From Armatimonadia bacterium (lineage in GTDB: Bacteria; Armatimonadota; Zipacnadia; Zipacnadales; JABUFB01), in the NCBI GenBank assembly GCA_039679385.1, contig JBDKVB010000138.1, forward strand, positions 78,974-142,973: a stretch of DNA of 64,000 nucleotides, written 5' to 3'. The notes beneath the pieces were generated by a model. It was not told where the DNA came from. It did no database searches and worked only from the letters and a program-made list of their open reading frames with translations. Below, one piece after another: positions 36,244 through 45,256 of the stretch. The position numbers and the translations under genes were made by a program. Positions within the stretch are counted from its first letter, which is position 1; each line of letters opens with the position of its first letter.

Positions 36244-36275
36244 AGAGCCGTAGCACCTTCGGGCGCTACGGCTCT
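36244..36275. terminator. Terminator after the DegT-family gene
   Basis: A perfect 11-base stem (AGAGCCGTAGC at 36244-36254, GCTACGGCTCT at 36265-36275) with loop ACCTTCGGGC is followed by TTTCGG on the plus strand. It serves the convergent membrane-protein gene as well. Confidence 0.8.
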
Positions 36276-36299
36276 TTCGGTTGTCTGGAAGAGGCGGAA

Positions 36300-36662
36300 C
36301 TAGCGAGTACGGAGCCAGGTTCGCCCGGCGACCCAGAGGCTGAGCAGGTAGGTCAGGGCCACGGAGTGGAAGAGCCAACCGGCTGCGACGCCCTGCAACT
36401 GGCCGAGAAGGTCTGCGAGGGCCAGCGAGCAGAGCGCAATCAGGAGCAGGTCGGCAACGCGCTGCCGTCCGCTGCGAGGCGATGATATGGCCATGCTGAG
36501 GAGGAGCACAGCGTAGGCGATGCCCAGCAGCGCACCGAGCACCCAGCCAATCAGGTCCGCGGTCTCGCCGCCCAGTTTGAAGGCGTAACCGCGGATCGCC
36601 ATGGCGCCCAGCAGCGGGCATAGCAAGACAGGCAAGAGGAAGCGGAGCAGGCGTGCAATCAT
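36300..36662 (-). CDS. Small integral membrane protein, unknown
   Basis: This is a 120-residue protein with about four hydrophobic segments (residues 5-22, 33-58, 68-90, 95-113) and an Arg-rich end. I see no family motif. It lies 63 bases downstream of the ABC exporter permease on the same strand and may belong to that transporter operon. A longer open frame on the same strand, out of register with this one, overlaps both genes and is judged spurious. Codon use and hydrophobic periodicity support this frame. The function is unknown. Confidence 0.5.
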   Translation of the reverse strand: MIARLLRFLLPVLLCPLLGAMAIRGYAFKLGGETADLIGWVLGALLGIAYAVLLLSMAISSPRSGRQRVADLLLIALCSLALADLLGQLQGVAAGWLFHSVALTYLLSLWVAGRTWLRTR

Positions 36663-36725
36663 TGGTCGACGACAACCATTCTTGTCTGGCGGCGGCCTTG
36701 CGATGATGGGCCGTCTGTGGGCCTG

Positions 36726-38369
36726 TCAGTCCTCGCCGGGCTGGAAACGGCCGAGCGCCCAGTTCCCCAGGAGCATGATGACGAAGGCCACGGGGAGTAG
36801 TCCCGCGTTGCCAAGGAGGCCCAGGAGCAGTCCCGGTAGGGCGAAGGCCATCCCCATGGCTACCAGTATCAGGCAGGGCATCAGGGCCAGGCCGACTCCG
36901 AAAGTGTGGAGCAGGCCGCCCAGGAAGCGCTGGCCGGGATCGGTGGAGTTCGGGAAGATGCAGGACACCACGGCGCCTACGAGGCCGCTGGTGATCGACC
37001 CCAGAGGCAGACAGCAGGCGACGGCGACAGACAGGTGGACTCCCCGCAAGGGGTGTCCGAGCCAGAAGCAGAGCATCCCGCCCAGCAGAAGCGCCGAGTG
37101 AAGCAACGCACGCGGCGCAGTCAGACCCAGAAGCTGCCGAGAGGCGGTGATCGGGAAGGTCCGCAGGAGCGTAATGTGAGTCAGCTCGCTTCTGAACCGC
37201 AGTCCCTGGAAGCTTGAGGACAAGAGCAGGACGTAGGCGGCGGCCGGTCCGGGCAAGCTCCGAAGAAGGAGCTCGTCGCCCGACATCAGGCGCGCCAGGA
37301 AGGCAAGCCCCACCATCACCACGAGCCAGGCTCCCCACTGCCAGCGGTTGGCGTGGGCTGTCTCGGCGATCAGCTTGTAGGGAAGTGCCAGAGACGGCTC
37401 TCGCCACCGCAGGATCAGGCTCCGGCGGCTGAAGGACCCCTCGCGCAGTGATTCCCCGGTCATGCGCTCGATGTCCTGGGAGCGTGCGGCAGCGCGCATC
37501 CGGGCCACACGTGCCGAGTGCTCAAGGGTTGCCTCGGCGACATCGCGGTCCAGGACGCAGACCCCCACTGTACACGCCGCGGCCAGGAGAAGCAACAGGC
37601 TCATGCTCGCCGCAGGACTGGAGAACAGCGGATGCCCCTCACCCGTCACGAAGGCTGCCACGGCCAGCAAGGGCGTGAGCAGGTAGCTGTAGGGAGGATG
37701 CGAAAGCACCGCCATGACCGCCGCCGGTCCCGACTCCTCGCCGAAGACCACGTATCCGCCACCCCACAGGAAGGCCACTCCGACCACCCAGACGACGACA
37801 CGGACCGCACCCTTGGATATGCCGAGGATCGCCTGCACATTCGTCAGCAAGAGCTCGATGATTCGGGCCAGATTCACAGCAAAGAGCATATAGAGGCCGG
37901 CGGCTATCCAGACGAGGACCATCCGGCCCACTGAGGCCTCCCGCATGACCAAGCCCATAGCCAGCGGTGTGAGGAAGACCACGACGATGCCTACATCTGC
38001 CAGCATCACCAGGGCGTCGAGGCCGACGCGGAAAGCCACTACCAGCCGCCGGGGGATGGGAGTGGGGAACAGGAAGTCGTAGTCGGCAGCGGGGAAGCTG
38101 AAGACGGCGCCCTCAAAGCCACGCTCGATCGATCCGAGGGTGAAGACGATCAGTAGTACGATCAGACCGAGCCGCACCTGGTCGACCGGCAGCGCTGGGA
38201 CAGGTACTGCACCGTGCGGACCCATGAAGCGCGTCATTGCCACCGAGGCGAAGCTCGCGCCGACCCAGAGGAGGAAGAACAGGGTGACGATGAGACGCTT
38301 CGGGCTGCTCACCAGCGACAGGAGCCCGTTCTTGAGCAAATGTAGACGCAGGTAGATCAGGGCTGCCAT
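36726..38369 (-). CDS. ABC exporter permease (putative ABC exporter family)
   Basis: This 547-residue membrane protein has about twelve hydrophobic stretches in two halves, separated by a soluble stretch (residues about 285-335, VARMRAAARSQDIERMTGES). A conserved-looking N-terminal block includes FSFPAADYDFLFPTPIPRR. The arrangement fits the putative ABC exporter family found beside CcmA-like ATPases. It starts on the base next to the ATPase stop, so the two genes are translationally coupled and form one exporter. The cargo is unknown. Confidence 0.72.
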   Translation of the reverse strand: MAALIYLRLHLLKNGLLSLVSSPKRLIVTLFFLLWVGASFASVAMTRFMGPHGAVPVPALPVDQVRLGLIVLLIVFTLGSIERGFEGAVFSFPAADYDFLFPTPIPRRLVVAFRVGLDALVMLADVGIVVVFLTPLAMGLVMREASVGRMVLVWIAAGLYMLFAVNLARIIELLLTNVQAILGISKGAVRVVVWVVGVAFLWGGGYVVFGEESGPAAVMAVLSHPPYSYLLTPLLAVAAFVTGEGHPLFSSPAASMSLLLLLAAACTVGVCVLDRDVAEATLEHSARVARMRAAARSQDIERMTGESLREGSFSRRSLILRWREPSLALPYKLIAETAHANRWQWGAWLVVMVGLAFLARLMSGDELLLRSLPGPAAAYVLLLSSSFQGLRFRSELTHITLLRTFPITASRQLLGLTAPRALLHSALLLGGMLCFWLGHPLRGVHLSVAVACCLPLGSITSGLVGAVVSCIFPNSTDPGQRFLGGLLHTFGVGLALMPCLILVAMGMAFALPGLLLGLLGNAGLLPVAFVIMLLGNWALGRFQPGED

Positions 38370-39155
38370 TCAGGGCGTCTCCGGCCTGTCTGTGAGAGCC
38401 AGGAAGATGTCCTCCAGGGAGACGTCGTCTCCCATGCGCGTACCGGCGCGCAACTCCTCGAGGTTGCCGGCGGCTATGACCGTTCCGTGATCGAGGATCA
38501 GGACGCGGTGACACAGGTGCTCGACGGTGTCGAGGATGTGTGAGCTGACCAGAACGGCGGCTCCCGCGGCGGCGGAGCTGACCATCATGTCCCGGATCAT
38601 CCGCTGGCCGGCCGGGTCGATGCCGATGAGCGGCTCATCGAACATGAACAGGCGGCTGGAGTGCATGAAGGCGCAGGCGACGGCCACCTTCTGCTTCATG
38701 CCCTTGGAGAGGGTGGTGATCAGGGCGTCCTTCTTGTCCCACAAGTCCAGTCGCTGGAGCAGGCCGTCGGCACGGCTGTCGAAGTCGCCGGTCTCGCCGT
38801 AGGCCATGTGGATGAAGCGGAGGTGCTCGCGGACGGTGAGCAGCTCGTACAGGTTCGGCGTCTCGGGCACCAGCGAGAGGGCGAGCTTTGCCTCCCGGGT
38901 CTGAGTGGCCAGGTTGTAACCGGCGCAGTAGATGTCACCGGCGGTCGGTCTCAGAACACCGGCGATGCAGCGCAGGACCGTGGTCTTGCCCGCACCGTTG
39001 GGGCCGATGAGGCCGACGATCTCGCCAGGCCCTACGGCAAAGGAGACGTTCTGGACGGCCGCAAAGTCACGGTAATACTTGTCCAGGCCGTTGACGGCCA
39101 GCAGAGGCGGCGGGAGTGGTGCAGCAGGCTGCACGGTGTCCGCGAAGTAGCTCAT
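38370..39155 (-). CDS. ABC-2 type exporter ATP-binding protein (CcmA-like)
   Basis: This 261-residue ATPase drives the permease encoded immediately downstream. Walker A is GPNGAGKTT, the signature region is LSKGMKQKVAVACAF, Walker B is LFMFDEPLIGID and the H-loop is SSHILDTVEH. ATG at 39155 (SYFADTV...) is chosen because the ABC domain starts near residue 20. The open frame further upstream shows no similarity, and the ribosome-binding site is weak (AGGGG). The LSKGMKQ signature is typical of ABC-2 exporters. Drug, lipid or polysaccharide export are all possible. Confidence 0.88.
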   Translation of the reverse strand: MSYFADTVQPAAPLPPPLLAVNGLDKYYRDFAAVQNVSFAVGPGEIVGLIGPNGAGKTTVLRCIAGVLRPTAGDIYCAGYNLATQTREAKLALSLVPETPNLYELLTVREHLRFIHMAYGETGDFDSRADGLLQRLDLWDKKDALITTLSKGMKQKVAVACAFMHSSRLFMFDEPLIGIDPAGQRMIRDMMVSSAAAGAAVLVSSHILDTVEHLCHRVLILDHGTVIAAGNLEELRAGTRMGDDVSLEDIFLALTDRPETP

Positions 39156-39270
39156 CGAGCGCCCCTGAGCATCCCGGGGGCACCCAGGGAGGCTGCCCCG
39201 CAAAGGGATGAGAGAGTGCGTTGCCGGGAAGACAAGGCGCTGGTCCGGCACGATGGCCTGCAGGTCATGC

Positions 39271-41625
39271 TCAGTGGACCTCCACTTCGCGCAGACGGAT
39301 CATGTTGTCGCCGGCGCAGCCGGTGGTGAACACAACGCGCAGAGCCCCGGTAGTGACCGGGGCGAAGTTGAGGGTCGGGCGTAGCTGGGCGTTGTCGGTG
39401 ACGGCTGCCACCGTACGCCACTTACCCTCTTGCTGCACCTGGACCTCGAGCCCGCGGGCGAGGTAGATGGTGTCGCCCTCCGGGTCGAAGAAGTAGAGTT
39501 TGACCTGCTTCACCGTCTGCGGGGCGGAGAAGTCGAGTTGGAGCCAGTGGGGCGGGTCTGAGTAGTCCGAGAGCCACCGGCTGCTCTGACTGGTGGTCAC
39601 CAGGCCGTCGATGGCGTTGTCCGGCGCGTTCCCGCTGAAGATGGAATCGGCGGAGGCCACGGTGCCCTTGGAGGACAGGGCGAGGTTGTCGGGGACTTGC
39701 GTTCCCGGGCTAGGCCACGAGCTGAAGTCCTCCAGTCGGCGTCGAATCTGGTCGCCCTGCAGGGAGCGCGGGCTGCGGTTCTTGGCGATGCAGAGTGCGG
39801 CCGCACAACCCGCAGCTTCGCCGATGGGCATAGTGGTTCCCATCACGCGGACTGAGCCATGAGCCACGTGGTCGGCACTGATGCAGCGACCGGCCACCAG
39901 GAGGTTGGCGATCTTCTTGGGCACCAGGCAGCGGTAGGGTATCTCGTAGGAACGACTCAGGTGGATTCCGGCCGCGTCGCCGGTACCATCGGCGGCATGG
40001 ATGTCGATGGGGTAGAAGCCGCGGCTGATGGCGTCGCGGAAGGTCGCGCCCTGCAGGACATCTTCGCCCGTGAGGACGTACTCGCCGACGATGCGGCGGC
40101 TCTCGCGGACTCCTATGAACTCGGCGCTCTGCAGCAGGTAGCAGCCCTCGCAACCGGGCACGTACTTGCGGTAGAAGTCGACGAGCTGGAGGGCCTCCCG
40201 CTGGGCCTCAATATGTGAGTAGGTGAGGTCATCGACCTTGAGGCCGCTGACCTGCGGGATGTTGATGGAGTTGATGTTGGCGACGCCGTGCTCGCCGAGG
40301 ATGACGGGCTGGATCGCGGCGCCGCCTGCGAAGCGGGTCGTCAGACCGCCCTCGGCACGAGCCTTCGCAACGAGGTCCGGCAGCTTGGGGCGCGCCGGAA
40401 GCAGCTTCGTGGTGTCAACGTTGCCGAGGAGAAACACGAGCGTCTGGGTCTGCGTCTCTTCGTCTCTGCCACGGCCGATCTCGAAGGGTGCTCCGGCCCA
40501 GGCTGCGACGTCACCATCACCGGTGCAGTCGATCACGATGCGCGAGAGGATTGCCTGAGGACCGGACTTGCCCTCGACCATCACGCCGCGGATCACGTTG
40601 TCGCGCACGATGGCGTCGACGGCGGTCGTGTAGAGCATGAGTTTCGCGCCGGACTCGCGGACCATGTCGAGGAGCACGACCTTCATGATCTCCGGGTTCC
40701 ACATCTCGGCCGTGCCGCCGACCTGTTCGAGGCGCTTGAGGAACTCGGCCACGATGCCCTCGTTGAGCTCCTTGCGGAAGGCAGGGGGCACCAGGCCGGT
40801 CGTCGCCATGCCGCCGAGGGAACCGGCGCGCTCGATGAGCAGGGCGTCTGCGCCCATCCTGGCAGCGGTGACGACGGCGGCCACTCCGGCCAGTCCGCCA
40901 CCGACGACCAGGACTTCGGGGTTCGCGACAACGGGCGCATCCACGACCCGGCGGACCTTGCCCTTGTCGGTCAGAAGCTCGGCAACGCTCTCGACGGCCG
41001 GGGTTCGGAGCGGCTGAGGACGCGGACGGACCCGATAGGCGGCATCCTCGCGGGCTCTGGTGGCCCGGATTGCGGCGACGTCAGCGCCGGTCAGGCGGAC
41101 GTTGTCCAGCACGATCCGGGAGGCCTGAGTGCGACGGCCACTGTCGAGTCTGAGACCGAGCGCCGTCATGGCGGCGGTATCCACTCCGGCAGCCTGGACG
41201 TCAGCCACCGGCACCCGAACCGTCGTCCAGGCACCCGGTGGAAGGCTGAGCGGAAGCGTGTACTCCTTCGCCGAGGAGCGGGCGAAGAGGACGAGTTGCA
41301 GTGGCGCCTCGTCCAGATTGTACACGTCGAGAAGTAGCTGCTGGTAGGGCCGCCAGTCGCAGTAGCGCAGACCACCGCGGACGCTGGTGGCGGAGAACTG
41401 CGGCGGCGTCTCCAGTGAAGGATGGCCGAACAGGCGCACACGCATGGCCCCGCTGCCCTCGGTGCGAGGTTCGGTGACGGGCTCGGCCATGGCTGAGCGG
41501 AGGTTGCCGATGAATTCGTCGACCTGCGGTCGGTTGTCGAGACCGGAGATCAGGGAGACCTCCTCCGCGGCGCCGGCCGCAGTCATGAGAAGGAAACCCA
41601 GAAGGTACGCCGTCATAGTTCGCAT
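39271..41625 (-). CDS. Secreted FAD-dependent oxidoreductase with discoidin-like C-terminal domain
   Basis: This 784-residue protein begins with a signal peptide (MRTMTAYLLGFLLMTAAGAA). Residues about 25-195 look like a beta-sandwich carbohydrate-binding domain. An FAD_oxidored domain follows (VLVVGGGLAGVAAVVTAA, MGTTMPIGEAAG), and the last 140 residues form a discoidin (F5/8 type C)-like domain (SRWLSDYSDPPHWLQLDFS). The family oxidises unknown substrates; the binding domains suggest a glycan ligand. ATG at 41625 has GGGAG upstream and opens the signal; a longer open frame is unlikely. It is divergent from the DUF6785-like transporter gene. Confidence 0.8.
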   Translation of the reverse strand: MRTMTAYLLGFLLMTAAGAAEEVSLISGLDNRPQVDEFIGNLRSAMAEPVTEPRTEGSGAMRVRLFGHPSLETPPQFSATSVRGGLRYCDWRPYQQLLLDVYNLDEAPLQLVLFARSSAKEYTLPLSLPPGAWTTVRVPVADVQAAGVDTAAMTALGLRLDSGRRTQASRIVLDNVRLTGADVAAIRATRAREDAAYRVRPRPQPLRTPAVESVAELLTDKGKVRRVVDAPVVANPEVLVVGGGLAGVAAVVTAARMGADALLIERAGSLGGMATTGLVPPAFRKELNEGIVAEFLKRLEQVGGTAEMWNPEIMKVVLLDMVRESGAKLMLYTTAVDAIVRDNVIRGVMVEGKSGPQAILSRIVIDCTGDGDVAAWAGAPFEIGRGRDEETQTQTLVFLLGNVDTTKLLPARPKLPDLVAKARAEGGLTTRFAGGAAIQPVILGEHGVANINSINIPQVSGLKVDDLTYSHIEAQREALQLVDFYRKYVPGCEGCYLLQSAEFIGVRESRRIVGEYVLTGEDVLQGATFRDAISRGFYPIDIHAADGTGDAAGIHLSRSYEIPYRCLVPKKIANLLVAGRCISADHVAHGSVRVMGTTMPIGEAAGCAAALCIAKNRSPRSLQGDQIRRRLEDFSSWPSPGTQVPDNLALSSKGTVASADSIFSGNAPDNAIDGLVTTSQSSRWLSDYSDPPHWLQLDFSAPQTVKQVKLYFFDPEGDTIYLARGLEVQVQQEGKWRTVAAVTDNAQLRPTLNFAPVTTGALRVVFTTGCAGDNMIRLREVEVH

Positions 41626-41712
41626 AGAGTGCTCCCTGGACTGGTAACATCTGCCCGAGTGAGAGGATAACCTTCGCCGCCCGATATGCGCAAGCCTCCC
41701 GGGGGCTGTGGC

Positions 41713-41741
41713 TTGACGCCTCCGGTGCTTTCGTGTAGCCT
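41713..41741 (+). promoter_or_regulatory. Promoter for the DUF6785-like membrane protein gene
   Basis: TTGACG (41713-41718), a 17-base spacer and TAGCCT (41736-41741) lie about 20 bases before the GTG start. The -35 is strong; the -10 matches 3 of 6 bases. Confidence 0.45.
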
Positions 41742-41760
41742 TTGCCCGGGGTGAGGCACC

Positions 41761-43719
41761 GTGTCTGAGACGCTCCGCAAGGACCCGCCGACGGCCGATT
41801 CCGCGCCAGCCTCCGTCACTCCGAGAGCAGTGTGCCTCGGCGTGGTGTCCATTGTTGCCGTAGTGTTCTTCATCCACTGGGCCGAGCTTGTGCTGGGCGG
41901 CTCACGCGGGCACACGGCAATGGCCAACACCAGCATCCCCGTTGGTGCCTTCACCTCCCTGGTAGCCCTGCTGGGTCTGAGTCGACTGCTTGGGCGGCTT
42001 GCTCCTCGCCTGCGCCTGAGCGAGTCCGAGTTGGTCGTCGTCTACTGCATGACCGCAGTGGCCAGCGTGCTGGCCTCCTCCGGCGCAATCCACTTCATCG
42101 TACCCGCCATCGCCGCTCCCTATCACTTCGCTTCGGCGGAGAACAACTGGGAGGCCCTCTTCTACCGGTACATTCCGGGATGGATCGGCCCCACGGACGA
42201 GAGGCTGCTGAACCGCTTCTTCGATGGCGGTGAGGCGGTGCCCGTCAGTATCTGGCTGGGCCCCTCGGTCGTGTGGTGCGGGTTCATCCTGGCCTGGGCG
42301 CTGTGCAGCCTGAGCATGGCGGCGATTGTGCGTCGCCAGTGGGTCGATAGCGAGCGACTGACCTTCCCGACGGTGTACGTGCCGCTGAGCATGACGGCGG
42401 AGGATGGGGCCTTCTGGCGCAACAAGCTGGCCTGGATCGGGATTGCGATTCCCTTCCTGATCGGGACGCTGAACACCCTCAACCTGAACTTCCCGTCGAT
42501 TCCGAAGCTGGAAGTGCGCAACATCGACCTGTCGAGCAGCTTCAAGGACCAGCCCTGGAACGCCATGGGTGGGCTGTCGGTGTCCTTCTATCCCTTCGTG
42601 GTCGGGATCGCTTTCTTGCTGTCGAGCGAGGTCACCTTCTCGTGCTGGTTCTTCTTTCTGATGACGAAGCTGGTGCGGGTCATGGGGGCGGTGTTCGGGA
42701 TTTCGGACTGGGGTACGACCAGCGCTTCCCGCTTCCCCTTTGAAGATCAGCAGGGAGCCGGCGCCTTCCTGGCGCTGACGGTACTGGCCCTGTGGATCGG
42801 TCGCAAGGAACTGCGGAAGGCCATCTCGGCGGCTTTCCAGTGGGGACAGGAGGAGGAAGAGGACACCCCGCGGTGGCCCGTGTGGGGTTTCCTGGCCACC
42901 TTTGCGGCGATGCTGGGGTTCTGCCGGGCAGCCGGGATGAGCTGGGGCATTCCGCTCGCGCTGCTGGGGCTATCACTCGCGTATCTGGTTGCGGCGACGC
43001 GGATTCGGGCAGAGACGGGCAATGCCTGGCTGTTCGGGCCTCGGGTCGATCCGCAGACACTGGTGGTCACCACTCTTGGGTCACGCAACATCATGCCCCA
43101 GGATCTGACCATCATGGCGTATCTGTCGAGCATCGCCAGCTTTGACCTGCGGTGCGTGACGATGCCGCATCAACTCGACGCCCTCAAGATCGCCGAGGCC
43201 CGCCACATCCCCCGGGGCAAGCTGACCTGGGCGCTGGCGCTCGGCCTCGCGATAGGGATTCCCGTGGCCTTCTGGGGTGCGCTGCTTGTGTGGCACAACA
43301 TCGGCGCTCTGTCGAAGGCGGACACCTGGCGGACGCTGATGGGGAAGGCGCCCTTCGACCGTCTGCAGGGCTATCTCGTGGCACCGCAGCCGCCTGACTT
43401 GTTGGGGCTGGTGTTTGTGGGCTGTGGGCTGCTCTTCACGGTGTTCCTGTTCGCCATGCGGAGCAACCTGATGGCCTGGCCCTTCCACCCCGTGGGCTAT
43501 GCCATCGCCAACACTGGGAGCATGCGGAACCAGTGGTTCCCCTTCCTGCTGGCCTGGGTGGCGAAGACGACCATCCTGCGCTATGGCGGCCCGCAACTGT
43601 ACCGGCAGGTTCTGCCGTTCTTCCTGGGCCTGGTGGTCGGCGACTTCCTCAACGGTGGCCTCTACACCCTGATCGCCTGCTTCATCCCCAGCATGCACGT
43701 CTACCCGGTAAACTGGTAG
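41761..43719 (+). CDS. Polytopic membrane protein of the DUF6785/OPT-like group
   Basis: This 652-residue protein has about fifteen hydrophobic segments spread along its length. Features are an early SESELVVVYCMTAVASVLASSG block, a middle region with FPFEDQQGAGAFLALTVLALW, and RAETGNAWLFGPRVDPQ. These resemble the DUF6785 family that is common in Armatimonadota- and Planctomycetota-like genomes and distantly like oligopeptide transporters. No transport function has been shown. GTG is used as start because the nearby upstream ATG candidates are out of frame and GGGGTGAGG precedes it. A promoter lies at 41713-41741. It neighbours the secreted FAD oxidoreductase. Confidence 0.65.
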   Translation: MSETLRKDPPTADSAPASVTPRAVCLGVVSIVAVVFFIHWAELVLGGSRGHTAMANTSIPVGAFTSLVALLGLSRLLGRLAPRLRLSESELVVVYCMTAVASVLASSGAIHFIVPAIAAPYHFASAENNWEALFYRYIPGWIGPTDERLLNRFFDGGEAVPVSIWLGPSVVWCGFILAWALCSLSMAAIVRRQWVDSERLTFPTVYVPLSMTAEDGAFWRNKLAWIGIAIPFLIGTLNTLNLNFPSIPKLEVRNIDLSSSFKDQPWNAMGGLSVSFYPFVVGIAFLLSSEVTFSCWFFFLMTKLVRVMGAVFGISDWGTTSASRFPFEDQQGAGAFLALTVLALWIGRKELRKAISAAFQWGQEEEEDTPRWPVWGFLATFAAMLGFCRAAGMSWGIPLALLGLSLAYLVAATRIRAETGNAWLFGPRVDPQTLVVTTLGSRNIMPQDLTIMAYLSSIASFDLRCVTMPHQLDALKIAEARHIPRGKLTWALALGLAIGIPVAFWGALLVWHNIGALSKADTWRTLMGKAPFDRLQGYLVAPQPPDLLGLVFVGCGLLFTVFLFAMRSNLMAWPFHPVGYAIANTGSMRNQWFPFLLAWVAKTTILRYGGPQLYRQVLPFFLGLVVGDFLNGGLYTLIACFIPSMHVYPVNW

Positions 43720-43729
43720 GCGCGAGCTG

Positions 43730-43990
43730 TCAGAGCGCCCTGACCTCGCAGGTTGCCCCGGCGTCCTCGAGAGTCTGCGCGGCGACCTTCGCTTCCTGCT
43801 GGGTGGCGAAGCGGGCAAGCTGGACCGGCGTGCGGCTGAGGAGTGCCCTGGCCTGCTTGAGGGGAAGGGCGGTAACACTTTCGATGGCGGCCAGTACGGG
43901 CGCCTGCGGACCGCCTCCGAAGAGCTTCGACAGGAACCCTCCGGCCGGCGGAACACTGGTGATGATGACGGCCCACTGCTGTTCGGGCAT
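43730..43990 (-). CDS. Mini-protein with ribosomal L7/L12 C-terminal-like domain
   Basis: This is an 86-residue protein. The part from about residue 28 to 86, AIESVTALPLKQARALLS followed by FATQQEAKVAAQTLEDAGATCEVR, matches the pattern of the L7/L12 C-terminal domain (VI-x5-LGLKEAK-x-LV, then KEEAEE-x3-LEEAGAKVEV). Stand-alone copies occur outside ribosomes, and their role is not established. The N-terminal 25 residues are Gly/Pro-rich (PPAGGFLSKLFGGG). ATG at 43990 was chosen as the first residue with similarity; the frame is open further upstream. It is convergent with the DUF6785-like gene (10 bases) and divergent from the Gfo/Idh gene. Confidence 0.6.
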   Translation of the reverse strand: MPEQQWAVIITSVPPAGGFLSKLFGGGPQAPVLAAIESVTALPLKQARALLSRTPVQLARFATQQEAKVAAQTLEDAGATCEVRAL

Positions 43991-44205
43991 GGCTGATCCG
44001 GACTCCTTTCGTCCCCCGAGAGAAGGGCTGCTCTCTTCGCCGTCGGTGGCGGCTGAACCTGCATCCATCGTGGTGTCTTGAGAGGAGGCAGGGGGACAGG
44101 CCGTCGGGAGGGAACAGGCACAGGCCTGCACGCCTGAGGTGGTACTTGCCTGAGACAGGAGCTGTGCGCAGGCAGGCGAATCGAAGCTGTGGGGAGATGA
44201 TCGAC

Positions 44206-45207
44206 ATGGGCGAGAAGCTCGGAGTTGCCGTGATTGGCCTGGGAATGATGGGCGAGCGGCACGCGCGCATCTGGTCTGAACTACCGCAGACGAAGCTGGT
44301 CGCGGTCTATGACCTTGTGCCGGAGAGGTCGCGAGAGGTCGCTGCGCGTCTGGGAGCTGAGGCGGCTGAGAGCCTGGAAGCTGTGCTTGCCAGGCCTGAC
44401 GTGCAGATTGTGAGCGTGTGCACCGACGACCAGTCGCATGTGGAGCCCTGTGTGAAGGCGGCTCAGGCGGGCAAGCACGTGCTGGTGGAGAAACCGCTGG
44501 CGACGAGCATCGAGGACTGCGACAAGATACTGGGGGCCTTCGGCGAATCCGGAACGAAACTGATGGTCGGGCATGTCGTGCGCTTTGACCCGCGCTATGC
44601 CACTGCGAAGCAGGCGATTGCGGACGGTGAGGTCGGCGACATCATCCAGGCCTTCGGTCGGCGCAACAACATCGTGGCCTCCGGACGACGCATCGCCCCG
44701 CGGACCTCGGTAGCCTACTTTCTGGGAGTCCACGACATCGACATCCTGCGCTGGTTCGTGGGCTCGGAGATCGTGCGCGTGTATGCCGAGTCGTGCAGCA
44801 AGGTCCTCGCGGACGTCGGCTCGGAGGACACGATCTTCACGGTGATGAAGTTCGCCAACGACGCCGTGGGTTGCCTCGAGACCTGCTGGGTCGTGCCGGA
44901 GGGAGTGGCGAACACCCTCGATGCGCGGATGGAAGTTGTCGGGACCGCAGGGCGTGTTGCGGTCAGGGTCGGAGACGAGTCCTGTGATATCTCCTCGCAG
45001 CAGCGGACACGGCGGCCGGACATCGCCTACGGTATGCTGATGCTCGACCAGCAGTACGGAGCCCTGCGAACGCAGTTGGAGCACTTCGCCGACTGCGTGA
45101 TCAACGACAAAGAGCCGCTGGTGAGCTGCGAGGATGCGCGAGCCGCTGTCGCCGTGGCTGCGGCGATCCACCGATCTCTGGACACGGGCGCTCCGGTGAC
45201 GCTGTAA
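44206..45207 (+). CDS. Gfo/Idh/MocA-family oxidoreductase, second copy
   Basis: This 333-residue oxidoreductase has a canonical nucleotide fold (VAVIGLGMMGERHARIW) and the family EKP motif (HVLVEKPLATS), followed by FLGVHDIDILRWFVGS in the substrate domain. NAD(P)-linked oxidation of a sugar or cyclitol is likely. ATG at 44206 is preferred over 44197 because GGGGAG lies 9 bases before it but abuts the earlier ATG. It is followed 49 bases later by rdgB on the same strand. Motifs are canonical, unlike those of the copy at 12425-13477. Confidence 0.88.
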   Translation: MGEKLGVAVIGLGMMGERHARIWSELPQTKLVAVYDLVPERSREVAARLGAEAAESLEAVLARPDVQIVSVCTDDQSHVEPCVKAAQAGKHVLVEKPLATSIEDCDKILGAFGESGTKLMVGHVVRFDPRYATAKQAIADGEVGDIIQAFGRRNNIVASGRRIAPRTSVAYFLGVHDIDILRWFVGSEIVRVYAESCSKVLADVGSEDTIFTVMKFANDAVGCLETCWVVPEGVANTLDARMEVVGTAGRVAVRVGDESCDISSQQRTRRPDIAYGMLMLDQQYGALRTQLEHFADCVINDKEPLVSCEDARAAVAVAAAIHRSLDTGAPVTL

Positions 45208-45256
45208 CCGACCGGGCCAGGTGGGTGTCTTAACGCCCCGCAGGAGAGGACGCACA

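Noticed and set aside
36211..37407. Open minus-strand frame overlapping the small membrane protein and the ABC permease
   Set aside because: It overlaps two better-supported frames and has an Arg/Pro/Ser-rich product without domains; the chosen frames have membrane-helix patterns.
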